NCBI GenBank assembly: GCA_963678275.1
Contig: OY782765.1
Span: 5,580,001-5,644,000 of the forward strand
DNA length: 64,000 nt
Direction of reading: 5' to 3'
From: G963677445 sp963678275
GTDB lineage: Bacteria; Bacteroidota; Ignavibacteria; Ignavibacteriales; Melioribacteraceae
Shown piece by piece: positions 54,310-64,000 of the stretch (its first letter is position 1; each line of letters begins with the position of its first letter). The notes beneath the pieces are model-generated. The model saw only the letters and a program-made list of their open reading frames with translations, was not told where the DNA came from and searched no databases. Made by a program: the position numbers and the translations under genes.

Positions 54310-57300
54310 ATTGGCAGAACCAAAGAAGCAGAAAAAGACCAGGTCACTTTTCAGAAAGATCATAAATGGTTTTTTAATATTTATTATGAGTATCATACTG
54401 CTTCTGGCGCTTGTATTCGGATTCAGTCAGACATCGACTTTCCGGGAATTGGCGCGCAGCCGGATCGAGTCGGCGGTAAATGAAGGGATAAACGGACAAT
54501 TCAGCATCGGCGAGCTTGATGGCACCATTTTTACCTCACTTATTCTAAGGGATATATCTCTTTCTGCCGGCCGGGATACGATCGCCGCGATAAAAAAAAT
54601 TGATATCCGGCTTAGTCCGCTCCAGCTTCTTCTTAAAAGAATCTATTTCAGGGAACTCACACTTTCGGACGCTGATATACGCCTGGAAGAAAGCAGTGAC
54701 GGTATATGGAATACCGGCAGGCTGTCTCTTCCCGACACATCATCGGTGGAAATAACCCGGGAACCGGCGCCGGCTGATAATGATACCTCTTCTTCAGCAT
54801 TTCCTTTTGTTATTTTTGTTAATAATCTTTCCCTGGAAAATGTTAATTTTTTAAGAAAGAGCAAAGAATTTCCTGAAAGGGGGAATAAAAGAGAAAATTT
54901 TAATACCGATGATCTTGAGATTAAATCGCTCAATCTCGATGCCGATATATTCGCTGATTTAAACCGTCCGAATTTTATCGTTACAATAAGAGAGCTTTCT
55001 TTCAGTCCGAATCTGAATAAATTTAATCTTGAAAAACTTGCCGGTTATTTCGAAATATCAGAAAATTTTGTGAGGGTAAAAAATCTTGAGTTTGTTACCC
55101 CGACTACAAAACTTCTGCTTGATGCCAGGCTTGATAAATTAAACCTGCTGGGAGGAGTTGATCTTGAAGATTTTTATGATTATCCCCTGCAGTTAAAATT
55201 GTATACAGAAAGTTTTAACTTTGATGACCTCTCTTCTTTTGTGTCGGGAACAGACCTTTTAAATGGAAATCCATCTCTTACACTTATCGCCGACGGTACA
55301 TTCGGTGATATCAATATACGTAATCTGGAGCTGGGTTATGAAAACACCCTTATAAGTATTGCGGGAAAGCTTACTGACCTTAATGTCCCTCACAAATTGA
55401 AAATTTCGGCCGAAATAAATGATTCGCGGATTGTATATTCCGATGTGCTTAATCTTCTTCCGGGGCTTGGTCTTCCTGAATTTCCGGGACTTGAGCTAAA
55501 TTCCTTTAACGCGAAATTTGATGGAGAGCCGACAAAATTCGCGGCGTCGGCGTCGGCGGAAAGCAAAGGAGGTTTTTTCGATCTCGATGGTTTTCTCGAT
55601 CTGCAGCAGGAACAGATGGAATACGATTTCAAATTCAACACGGAAAATCTTAATCTGAAGCCTGTTATGAATAGTTTTACCGATCTGACGTGCAACGGGG
55701 TTGTAAAAGGTAAGGGTACCAATCCGGGGAGCCTTAACGCGGGTATGATCTTCAAATCGGTTAATTCAAAGATAGATGATTATGTAATAGATACAATTGA
55801 TGTCAATTTTTATTCACGATCGAAGCAGATTGATTTATTTGCCAACGGAATTATAAACGGGGCTCATACATTTGTTGAGGGTATGCTTGACCTGACTAAT
55901 GAGGACCGGCCCGTATATGACCTCGAAGGAATGCTGCGCAATCTTGACTTAAACCGTTTTTTGAAAGATACTACGATAACATCCAATTTGAATTTTTCAT
56001 TTGACGCGAAAGGATCGAACCTGAAACTTGATGAGATGACCGGCGATTTCAGGCTCAGCCTTAATAATTCGGTTTATGACGGGCATGACCTTTTTGATTC
56101 GGATATTATTCTTCATCTCGATAAAAAGGAGGATTTCAGAGAAGTTAAGCTTACTTCCGATTTTGTCGATTTTAATATCACCGGCATTTTTTCACTTGAG
56201 AAAGCGGTGGATATCCTTCAGTATGAAGCTGAAACACTTAGTGAAATTATTACGAGAAAACTTGAAGGATTTAATCCTCTTGCCATTGAAGCGGGTGATA
56301 CCACATTAGTTGATTCGACAGATATACCTGATTTTGTATTTGATGAACTGAATTTTGATTATGATTTCAAATTCAAGGATTTCGAACTCATAGCGTTATT
56401 GCTTGGTGATGACAAGCTTGATATTTCAGGTTTGGGGAAAGGTAAAGTCAGCAACGACAGCAGCAACTTTTCAATTACCGCGAATCTGGACCTGAATTAT
56501 TTCATTGAACAGCGGGAAGAAACGCTGATTTATCTTTCCAATCTTGAGGGAAACCTGAATTTCAGTCGTGATAACAGGACTGTTTCATTCGACAAATTAT
56601 TTGGCGCTCTGTCATTAACAGGTAAAAGATTTTATTCGGGGGTAAACCTGAGAGATTTTGTGGCCGATCTGATCTTTAACCAGTCGAAACTATATTATAA
56701 CTTCGATGCCCAGCTCGATACATTACTTTCCACCCATTTTGACGGGCAGCTTGAGATGTCGGCAAATGAACAGAAAATTGTTATTGAAACTGCCGAAATT
56801 GATTATATGGAGAGTTTGTGGGCCAATAATGAGGATATAAATATTCTTCTTTACCCCGATAGTATTTATGTAGCGAATATGAATCTTGCGAGGGACAGCA
56901 GTTTTGCCGAACTTTCAGGATCACTCAACAGCAGCGGCAGTCAGGAGCTGTACCTGGTTATGGATAATTTCGAGGGGGAATTACTCAACGAATATTTATT
57001 TGGTATTGATGGCAATTTCCCCGATGGCAATATTTCGGCTATTGCCAGCATGAAGGGAACAATGCAGGAACCACGAATTTTTATTAATCTCGACGCGGAT
57101 GATATTACAGTCGCAGATATCTCTTTTGGAAGGCTTTCATGCGATCTGGGTTATTATGAGAAAAACCTGAGGCTCGATTTTAAATTTTTCGAACCCCAGT
57201 CTGAAGGCAGTGATGTTTTGCTAATGCTTGCCGGAAATCTGCCGATAAATATTAGTCTCGATGGCTCGGCGGGTGAGATGATTATGGATAAGGAGATGGA

Positions 57301-58825
57301 TATAACTCTCGAATCGGAGGGTTTTAATCTGAGCGCATTCGGAAATATTTTCCCCTTCACCCACAGGCCTGAAGGAACTCTGCAGGCAAAAATTAAAGCG
57401 CAGGGAACCCTGGATGATCCTGATTACACGGGGCATTTTACCATTGAAAATGGGAGTTTCCTGAATACGAGAAATAACCTGAATTATGATTTTGCCCTTG
57501 ATATGGATTTCCTGGATGAAAAAATTACAATTTCATCAGCCGGAATCAAAAACTCCGGAGGAGCTGCCAATAATGGTGAGATGAATATATCGGGGGAAAT
57601 AATTCTCGACGGATACACACCTGAAGATATGACAATAAAGATTAATGGTGAACTGGCTGTGCTGGGTTATAAGTCAAGGCCGGTTAGTCCTGAAATATTC
57701 GGCGATCTTTTTATCGGAACAGACGGAGATGTGGTATTCTCACTTGATGAAGGAAAATACAGCCTTGATGGTAATATCCTGATGTTAAATACAGACCTGA
57801 GTTTTGCTCCCGGAACATCCTCATATAACATATCGGGGGATGATTTTAACTATATATATGTAATCGATTCAACCAAGCTGGATGAGGAGAGGCTCAAATT
57901 TGAGGAGCTTACTGACCTTGGCAGTTTTAAGCAGGATGAAGAAAATCGTTTAAAAGGGCCGGCATTCGATTACAATCTCAGTCTGAGTATTGAAAATGAC
58001 GCGAAGATTTTTTTTTATCTCTCGAAGGTGGCGAATCAGAAACTGATAGCGGAACTTTCAGGAAGCCTTAATTATGAAAGTATAAATGGTGTTCAACGCG
58101 CGCAGGGAGCTTTTAATCTTCTTTCGGGTTCACGTCTCGAATTTTTCAAAAGTTTTCAGGCAGAGGGAACAATAACTTTTGAAAGTGATATTACAAATCC
58201 TTATCTGGATGTTATCGCGACTTATATCAGTGATTATGTTGATCCGCCGAACGCGCCGGGAACAACACAGGAGGTCGCGGTAAAACTGAAAATGAGCGGC
58301 AATGTGGATGAACTGGGGAACAATCTCGCGACAAATCCCGATAATATCGCCATCTATATCGGTTCAAGAAATATTCAGAATGATGTGCCCGACCATTCCT
58401 ATGATGCCTCAGATGCTGTTTCGTTTCTCCTTATTGGTAAATTTAAGGAATATCTTACAGCGGATGATAAATCGCAGGTGGCTAATCAGGCAAATATTCT
58501 TGGAAACACGGCAACATCATTCCTGGGAACCATATTAACAAGTTTTATGAATTCTGCGGTGGGCGACCTTGTTAACAATATTGAGCTGAGCACAGCGGGA
58601 GAGCTGACCAAATTTAACGTATCGGGAAGATACCAGAAATTCCGTTATAGTATTGGCGGCACAACAGAAATATTTGAAAATATCGCGAAGGCGAATCTAA
58701 GGATAGATTATCTTCTATGGAGAAATTTTCTGATCCGGCTTGAAAGGAAAGACCCTATCGTTCAGTCGGCGGCTCTCGAAGAAAAAATTAATGAACTGGG
58801 TTTGCAGTATAAATTTGAGTTTTAA
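54290..58825 (+). CDS. tamB: TamB-like translocation and assembly/lipid-transport protein
   Basis: 1511 residues. Start is TTG at 54290 or 54311, both near the rfaE2 stop. One N-terminal membrane anchor (IINGFLIFIMSIILLLALVF), then more than 1100 residues of repetitive beta-strands. The C-terminal TamB domain (DUF490) has KGPAFDYNLSLSIENDAKIFF, in pieces, and VSFLLIGKFKEYL, ending LGLQYKFEF. AsmA/TamB proteins bridge the two membranes and move phospholipid or help barrel assembly. Its place in a BamA-LpxA operon fits. Confidence 0.92.
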   Translation: MKGIKNKLAEPKKQKKTRSLFRKIINGFLIFIMSIILLLALVFGFSQTSTFRELARSRIESAVNEGINGQFSIGELDGTIFTSLILRDISLSAGRDTIAAIKKIDIRLSPLQLLLKRIYFRELTLSDADIRLEESSDGIWNTGRLSLPDTSSVEITREPAPADNDTSSSAFPFVIFVNNLSLENVNFLRKSKEFPERGNKRENFNTDDLEIKSLNLDADIFADLNRPNFIVTIRELSFSPNLNKFNLEKLAGYFEISENFVRVKNLEFVTPTTKLLLDARLDKLNLLGGVDLEDFYDYPLQLKLYTESFNFDDLSSFVSGTDLLNGNPSLTLIADGTFGDINIRNLELGYENTLISIAGKLTDLNVPHKLKISAEINDSRIVYSDVLNLLPGLGLPEFPGLELNSFNAKFDGEPTKFAASASAESKGGFFDLDGFLDLQQEQMEYDFKFNTENLNLKPVMNSFTDLTCNGVVKGKGTNPGSLNAGMIFKSVNSKIDDYVIDTIDVNFYSRSKQIDLFANGIINGAHTFVEGMLDLTNEDRPVYDLEGMLRNLDLNRFLKDTTITSNLNFSFDAKGSNLKLDEMTGDFRLSLNNSVYDGHDLFDSDIILHLDKKEDFREVKLTSDFVDFNITGIFSLEKAVDILQYEAETLSEIITRKLEGFNPLAIEAGDTTLVDSTDIPDFVFDELNFDYDFKFKDFELIALLLGDDKLDISGLGKGKVSNDSSNFSITANLDLNYFIEQREETLIYLSNLEGNLNFSRDNRTVSFDKLFGALSLTGKRFYSGVNLRDFVADLIFNQSKLYYNFDAQLDTLLSTHFDGQLEMSANEQKIVIETAEIDYMESLWANNEDINILLYPDSIYVANMNLARDSSFAELSGSLNSSGSQELYLVMDNFEGELLNEYLFGIDGNFPDGNISAIASMKGTMQEPRIFINLDADDITVADISFGRLSCDLGYYEKNLRLDFKFFEPQSEGSDVLLMLAGNLPINISLDGSAGEMIMDKEMDITLESEGFNLSAFGNIFPFTHRPEGTLQAKIKAQGTLDDPDYTGHFTIENGSFLNTRNNLNYDFALDMDFLDEKITISSAGIKNSGGAANNGEMNISGEIILDGYTPEDMTIKINGELAVLGYKSRPVSPEIFGDLFIGTDGDVVFSLDEGKYSLDGNILMLNTDLSFAPGTSSYNISGDDFNYIYVIDSTKLDEERLKFEELTDLGSFKQDEENRLKGPAFDYNLSLSIENDAKIFFYLSKVANQKLIAELSGSLNYESINGVQRAQGAFNLLSGSRLEFFKSFQAEGTITFESDITNPYLDVIATYISDYVDPPNAPGTTQEVAVKLKMSGNVDELGNNLATNPDNIAIYIGSRNIQNDVPDHSYDASDAVSFLLIGKFKEYLTADDKSQVANQANILGNTATSFLGTILTSFMNSAVGDLVNNIELSTAGELTKFNVSGRYQKFRYSIGGTTEIFENIAKANLRIDYLLWRNFLIRLERKDPIVQSAALEEKINELGLQYKFEF

Positions 58826-60909
58826 TGAAAAATAAAGTAAAAGCATTTTTTAATAAAAATCCCGGCGCGCGGTTAAAAGCAAAGGAAATTTCACGTTTGC
58901 TTGATTTTGCCGAAGCGCATGAATACGCTAAACTTAAACAGGTTTTGCATGATCTTGAAAGAGAGGGATTTTTATTCAGGGTAGGTAAACGTTACCTGCT
59001 CGATACAAAAACCGCGGAAGGATTTACAGGTCTTCTGCAGATGTCGGAAAGGGGGGACTATGGTTTTGTCGTGACAAAAGGACGCGGTTTCAGCGATATT
59101 TTTATCCCCCAGAGATACCTCGGCACAGCTTTGCATGGCGACCGGGTGGAAGTTTCCCTGCTGGCCAGGAAGAAAGGAAAAAATATTGAAGGAGAGATTA
59201 CAAAGGTAATTGAACGGAGCTCTAAAGAGATAAGAGGTGTGCTGCATAAATCAGGCTCGTTTTATTTTGTCAGGCCTGATGAAAAAAGGATTCAGCGCGA
59301 TATATATATATCCTCGCGGGAACTTCAGGGGGCCAAAGATGGCGACAAGGTAATGGTCGCCGATATTTACTGGGAGGATGGACATCTGAATCCCGAAGGC
59401 AGGATTACAGAGGTGATAGGAAAGGCAGGTTCTTATGACACCGAGCTGCGCGCCATCGCGAAAGAATTTAAGCTCTCTCTCCGATTTCCTGATGAAGTAT
59501 TAAAGGAAGTTGATAACATCAGCGGTGATATTTCCAATGAGGAAATCAGTCAGCGGCTCGATCTGCGGGATGAAAATATTTTCACAATTGATCCTGATAC
59601 CGCCAAAGATTTTGACGATGCCGTATCAATAAAAACAGATCATGAAGGAAATTACCAGGTCGGAATTCATATAGCCGATGTCGCTCATTATGCTACTCCC
59701 GATACAAAAGTTTATAAGGAGGCTTTAAAGAGAGCGACCAGTGTTTATTTTGTTGGCAACGTAATACCAATGCTACCGGAAAAACTTTCGAATAACCTGT
59801 GTTCACTGGTGCCGGGGGAGGACAGACTGGCCTTTTCGGTAATAGTGAAGATGACGCCCCGCGGTAAAGTTCTGGACAGCCTGATAACAAAATCGGTTAT
59901 TAACAGTAAAAGAAGATTCACATATAATGAAGCGCTCGAAATACTGGAATCGGGAGAGGGAGATTTTCATGAGGAACTTAACCGGCTTAATAAACTTGCC
60001 ACCGTGTTGCGTAAAAAAAGGTTCAGGAAAGGGAGCATAAATTTTTCCACTCCCGAGCTTGAATTCAAACTCGATGAAAATGGAAATACAATAGAAATAA
60101 ATGTTACCCGTGAGGATGATTCACACAGACTTATTGAGGAGTTAATGCTGCTTGCCAACCGGATTGTCGCGGAAACTCTTTCAAAAAAACGCGTTCCCCT
60201 GATTTATCGTGTACATGATGAACCGGACAAGCTGAAACTTGAGGAATTTGCCTCATTTGTAAAAACTATGGGATATTCATTTGATCCTTCGGGCCGAAAC
60301 AGTTCGGGACAATTTCAGCATCTTTTCGATCAGATAGGGGACGCTCCCGAAAAGAACCTGGTTCATGAGGTGGCTATCAGATCAATGGCCAAGGCTGTTT
60401 ATTCCGATTTTAATATAGGGCATTACGGGCTGGCTTTTGATCATTATTGTCATTTTACATCACCCATCCGCAGGTTTCCCGATCTTGTTGTGCACTTGAT
60501 TTTGTGGGAATATTTGAAAACCGGAAAGCTTAGGACTTTTACCCAAAATGAACTAACATATATCAGCGATCATTCGTCTAACAAAGAGAGAAGCGCTGTT
60601 GACGCGGAACGGAAAAGTGTAAAAATAAAGCAACTGGAATTTCTCCGGAACAAAATCGGTTATGACTATACAGGTGTAATTTCGGGAATAACTCACTTCG
60701 GAATGTTCATCCAGATTAAAGAAAACCTGGCTGAAGGTTTATTGCGGCTTAGCGATATGGATGATGACTTTTATATCTTTGATGAAAAAAGATATTCTTT
60801 AACCGGTGAGCATAAAGGTAAAGTTTACAGGCTTGCCGATGAAGTTAATGTTAAAATTGCCAGAGTAGACAGGGAGAAAAAAGAGATAGATTTTATACTT
60901 TTAGATTAG
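58825..60909 (+). CDS. rnr: ribonuclease R
   Basis: 694 residues. N-terminal HTH-like domain (GARLKAKEISRLLDF), cold-shock domains (GDYGFVVTKGRGFSDIFIP), RNB domain with IDPDTAKDFDDAVSI giving the metal-binding Asp residues, HYGLAFDHYCHFTSPIRRFPDL, and C-terminal S1 (YTGVISGITHFGMFIQIKE). Degrades structured RNA 3'-5'. ATG overlaps the tamB stop (TAATG). Confidence 0.95.
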   Translation: MKNKVKAFFNKNPGARLKAKEISRLLDFAEAHEYAKLKQVLHDLEREGFLFRVGKRYLLDTKTAEGFTGLLQMSERGDYGFVVTKGRGFSDIFIPQRYLGTALHGDRVEVSLLARKKGKNIEGEITKVIERSSKEIRGVLHKSGSFYFVRPDEKRIQRDIYISSRELQGAKDGDKVMVADIYWEDGHLNPEGRITEVIGKAGSYDTELRAIAKEFKLSLRFPDEVLKEVDNISGDISNEEISQRLDLRDENIFTIDPDTAKDFDDAVSIKTDHEGNYQVGIHIADVAHYATPDTKVYKEALKRATSVYFVGNVIPMLPEKLSNNLCSLVPGEDRLAFSVIVKMTPRGKVLDSLITKSVINSKRRFTYNEALEILESGEGDFHEELNRLNKLATVLRKKRFRKGSINFSTPELEFKLDENGNTIEINVTREDDSHRLIEELMLLANRIVAETLSKKRVPLIYRVHDEPDKLKLEEFASFVKTMGYSFDPSGRNSSGQFQHLFDQIGDAPEKNLVHEVAIRSMAKAVYSDFNIGHYGLAFDHYCHFTSPIRRFPDLVVHLILWEYLKTGKLRTFTQNELTYISDHSSNKERSAVDAERKSVKIKQLEFLRNKIGYDYTGVISGITHFGMFIQIKENLAEGLLRLSDMDDDFYIFDEKRYSLTGEHKGKVYRLADEVNVKIARVDREKKEIDFILLD

Positions 60910-60954
60910 GTAAATTTTTATTATCTATTAGTTGTAACAATTAAGGATAAGGAT

Positions 60955-63900
60955 ATGAAAAAGTTAATTTTCACCCTCATTGCCATGCTGTTGACACTTT
61001 CGCAGGTATACTCTCAGTTCGGTAAGAACAGGGTGCAGTATAAAGATTTTGAATGGTATTACATACAAACAAAACATTTTGATATATATTTTAATCCTGA
61101 AGGGACAAAAATAGCCGAGTTTACCGCCGCGGCAGCCGAAGAAGCCCTTGAGTCGATAAATGGATATCTCAACTATGAAATTAATAGCAGGGTATCGATG
61201 ATCGTCTATAATTCCCATAATGATTTTCAGGAAACCAACACTACTGACTCATATATCAGCCAGGGAATAGGTGGTTTTACAGAGCCATTCAAGAACAGGG
61301 TTGTTGTTCCCTTTGAAGGGTCTTATGATAAGTTCAGGCATGTGATACATCATGAGCTGGTTCACGCTGTTATGCGCGATTACCTTTATGGCGGCACGGT
61401 TCAGAATATTATTTCGAAAGGAATAACTCTGCAGCTTCCTTTATGGTATCATGAGGGAATGGCCGAATATCTTTCCAGCGGCTGGGAAACAATGTCAGAT
61501 ATGTTTATCAGCGACGCGATCATTAATGAATATCTGCCCGATATCAATGGATTGGGAGGATATTTTGCTTATCGCGGCGGGCAGTCGATTTTTCATTATA
61601 TTTCCGATACGTACGGCAAAGAAAAGATTGGTGAGATGCTAAGTAAAATTAAGGGTCTTAATAATGTTGAGGAGGGAATCAAATCCTCGATCGGGCTGAC
61701 GCTGAAGGAGCTGAATGAAAGATGGAAAAAAGATCTGAAACGACAGTACTGGCCCGAAATTGCCGACCGTAAGGACCCGACAGAAATTGCAAAAAAACTC
61801 ACCGATAATAAAGAAACGGGTGGATTTTATAATACCAGCCCGGCTATCTCCCCCCAGGGTGACAAAATAGTATTTATCTCGGACAGGGACATTTACATGG
61901 ATATATATGTAATGAATTCCTTCGATGGCGAGATTATTAAAAAGGTTATCGAGAGCGGACGGGCAAATGATTTTGAGGAATTAAATGTCCTTTTCCCATC
62001 ACTTACCTGGGCGCCCGATAACAAGCGGATAGCTCTTTCGACGAAAAGTGACGGATTTGACCGCATATATATTATGGATGTTGAAACCGAGGATGGTTAT
62101 GAACTTCCCTTCTCACTCAACGGAGTCGAAAGTGTTAACTGGTCGCCCGACGGACGTTTTATCGCGTTTAACGGCAGTGATTCAAAACAATCCGATATAT
62201 ATATATGGGATATGGATCAGGAAAAACTGATAAATCTTACAAATGATATCTTTTCCGATTTTGATCCGGTCTGGGGACCTGAGAGTAAGAGGATTTTCTT
62301 TTCTTCCGACAGACATGAATACTCCGACAAGGATTTGATTCCCAAAGATCTCAGCATGTTCGGATATGACTATCAAAAGGATATTTATTCACTTGAGCTG
62401 GAAAGCGGTGAGATGGAAAGAATAACTTTCTGGCCCCTGAGTGATGAAAAAAATCCGGTGGTCTCTTCAGATGGCAGCAAGTTAATATTTGTATCTGATT
62501 ATAACGGAATAGATAATATTTACAAAGTCAGTCTGGATGGTGATGAAGATGAGATTACAGAACCAAAACCTCTGACGAATTCTCTGAATGGTATAAATCA
62601 GCTATCAGTTTCGCAGGATGGCAAGAAGCTTGTTTTCACCTCTCTATATGACGCGGGTTACAACGTTTATCTGCTTAATAATCCTTTCGAAATGGAACCG
62701 GTTGCCGATGAGCTCGAACCGACAGTATTTATGGATATTTTAAGAAACGGACCTCCGGCTACCGGTGAGACCGTTGTGGATGAAAAAACGGTTATCGAAT
62801 CCCGCACAGATACAGTCACAACAAAAGAAGAGAAGGTGGCGGTTGAAGAAAAGACTGAGGAAAGTGAAGAGGAAAACCAGGGTACGAAAATTTTCACCGG
62901 ACAATATGAAGTTGAAGAGGATGGCGATACTACGGCGATAGCCAATGATTACAGTAATTTTGTATTTGGCGATGATACCTATGCTTCGGAAGAAATAGCC
63001 GATTCAACTGAAATAAAAAATCTTTTCACCGAGTCGCTGGATGACCAGGGTAACTTTCTGGTGAATAAATATAAAATAAGTTTTTCACCCGATATTGTTT
63101 ACGCGAACGCGGGTTACAGCACCTTTTACGGTCTGCTCGGAACTACAGTGCTCTCTTTCAGCGATATGCTCGGCAACCACAGAATTATTGGTGTTACAAG
63201 TTTGCAGATTGACCTGAAAAACAGTGATTATGGCGTTGCTTATTATTATCTGCCGAAAAGAATAAATTATGGCGTTGAGTTGTTTCATACAGCCCGTTTT
63301 GTTTATCTGAGCAATCAGCGCACAAGTGAGCTGCACAGGTTCAGAAATTATGGCGGAGTGCTTTCGGCAAGTTTGCCAATCAGCCGCTTCTCAAGAGTGG
63401 ATGGCAGTTTCAGTATGCTGAATATCTCAAGTGAAAACCTCGATAATCTTAATGACGCCTCAGAGCGGGTAACATATTTTATTCCCCAGGTTGGTTATGT
63501 ATATGATAACACAATGTTCGGTTATACAGCTCCTATCGAGGGAACCAGGGCAAGGATTGGATTATTCGGGAATCCCGGGTTTACCAACAGCGATCAGAGT
63601 TTTTATTCAGCATTTCTCGATTACAGAAAATATTACCGCTTCTGGTACGATAACTCCTTCGCCATAAGATTTTCTGGAGGTTACTCGGGAGGAAATAATC
63701 CTCAGAGATTTTTCCTCGGCGGAACCGAAAGCTGGATAAACAGAACTTTTGCGACCGGAGATATTCCTCTTGAAAAGGCTTCTGATTTCGCTTTCCTTTC
63801 ACCGGCGCTTCCTATGCGAGGATATGACTATGCTGAAAAGATAGGATCGAAATATTCACTTATGAATCTTGAACTGAGGATGCCCCTTATCAGGTATTTA

Positions 63901-64000
63901 ATAACCGGCCCAATTCCTCTTTTCCTGCGCAATATTCTCGGCGTGGCCTTTCTCGACGCCGGAACGACCTGGGATAATCATAAAGCGGTTAAATTATTCA
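60955..64000 (+). CDS. zinc-metalloprotease/TolB-propeller/outer-membrane-barrel fusion, 3' end outside window
   Basis: I translated this from ATG 60955 (AAGGATAAGGAT before it); 1015 codons are open to the window edge. Signal peptide LIFTLIAMLLTLSQVYSQ. A gluzincin-type peptidase domain has HHELVHAVM (zinc His133 and His137) and LWYHEGMAEYLSSG with Glu167 as probable third ligand. A TolB-like WD propeller follows at about 290-580 (AISPQGDKIVFISDRDIYMD, VNWSPDGRFIAFNGSD, DPVWGPESKRIFFSSDR). Then an acidic Thr/Glu-rich linker at 600-680. From about 690 come amphipathic strands of an Omp85/surface-antigen-like barrel (FFLGGTESWINRTF, LPMRGYDY). Probably an outer-membrane protein with a periplasmic or surface protease; the exact topology is unknown. 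Confidence 0.85.
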   Translation, partial: MKKLIFTLIAMLLTLSQVYSQFGKNRVQYKDFEWYYIQTKHFDIYFNPEGTKIAEFTAAAAEEALESINGYLNYEINSRVSMIVYNSHNDFQETNTTDSYISQGIGGFTEPFKNRVVVPFEGSYDKFRHVIHHELVHAVMRDYLYGGTVQNIISKGITLQLPLWYHEGMAEYLSSGWETMSDMFISDAIINEYLPDINGLGGYFAYRGGQSIFHYISDTYGKEKIGEMLSKIKGLNNVEEGIKSSIGLTLKELNERWKKDLKRQYWPEIADRKDPTEIAKKLTDNKETGGFYNTSPAISPQGDKIVFISDRDIYMDIYVMNSFDGEIIKKVIESGRANDFEELNVLFPSLTWAPDNKRIALSTKSDGFDRIYIMDVETEDGYELPFSLNGVESVNWSPDGRFIAFNGSDSKQSDIYIWDMDQEKLINLTNDIFSDFDPVWGPESKRIFFSSDRHEYSDKDLIPKDLSMFGYDYQKDIYSLELESGEMERITFWPLSDEKNPVVSSDGSKLIFVSDYNGIDNIYKVSLDGDEDEITEPKPLTNSLNGINQLSVSQDGKKLVFTSLYDAGYNVYLLNNPFEMEPVADELEPTVFMDILRNGPPATGETVVDEKTVIESRTDTVTTKEEKVAVEEKTEESEEENQGTKIFTGQYEVEEDGDTTAIANDYSNFVFGDDTYASEEIADSTEIKNLFTESLDDQGNFLVNKYKISFSPDIVYANAGYSTFYGLLGTTVLSFSDMLGNHRIIGVTSLQIDLKNSDYGVAYYYLPKRINYGVELFHTARFVYLSNQRTSELHRFRNYGGVLSASLPISRFSRVDGSFSMLNISSENLDNLNDASERVTYFIPQVGYVYDNTMFGYTAPIEGTRARIGLFGNPGFTNSDQSFYSAFLDYRKYYRFWYDNSFAIRFSGGYSGGNNPQRFFLGGTESWINRTFATGDIPLEKASDFAFLSPALPMRGYDYAEKIGSKYSLMNLELRMPLIRYLITGPIPLFLRNILGVAFLDAGTTWDNHKAVKLF

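Overview
The window looks like a chromosomal segment of an AT-rich, Gram-negative bacterium of the FCB group (Bacteroidota, Ignavibacteria or Calditrichota-like). Three things point there. At least four secreted proteins end in the NYPNPFNP...KKMLLLK type-IX-secretion (T9SS) sorting domain. LpxC and FabZ are fused. The order uppS-bamA-skp-skp-lpxD-lpxC/fabZ-lpxA is typical of that group. I cannot name a genus from sequence alone. No rRNA, tRNA or CRISPR array was seen.

Layout. 1-2210 (minus) holds a class-I glutamine amidotransferase translationally coupled to an ATP-grasp ligase that runs off the left edge and carries a degenerate M20-peptidase-like domain. 2521-8163 is a scarred region: a higA antitoxin gene with an in-frame stop, a 152-bp copy of the end of yccF, and a secreted beta-propeller gene split by a 2.3-kb insertion sequence, then intact yccF. 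The transposase of the insertion sequence appears to use a -1 frameshift. 8255-25927 holds two signalling systems beside two giant T9SS cargo genes: a propeller histidine kinase with a NarL-type regulator, and a sigma54 activator and NtrB-like kinase flanking the 1876-residue cargo gene. 25991-28405 is an ABC permease.

28490-31225 is a small module of two convergent AAA/DUF4143 ATPases. They share one terminator, and each is preceded by CTCGA-containing palindromes, with four to five iterated copies before the second gene. 31241-36377 (minus) is a run of small accessory genes: membrane proteins, an alpha/beta hydrolase, a Mut7-C protein, a redox-cysteine protein, an OXA-like class D beta-lactamase, a TerB-like protein and a DUF2807 surface protein. 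36763-40047 encodes a YadA-head/S74 protein and another T9SS cargo. 40048-41093 is a 1-kb repeat-bearing gap. 41094-42409 is lexA with a palindromic operator on its own promoter, followed by a WYL-like and a nuclease-fold-like small protein.

42603-64000 is a long, tightly packed, co-directional envelope operon: undecaprenyl diphosphate synthase, BamA, two Skp-like chaperones, lipid A synthesis (LpxD, LpxC-FabZ, LpxA), a LipM/LplA-like protein, PanB, a propeller protein, heptose kinase and adenylyltransferase, TamB, RNase R, and a truncated metalloprotease-TolB propeller-outer-membrane-barrel protein that leaves the window on the right. Together these make lipid carrier, lipid A and LPS heptose and insert outer-membrane proteins.
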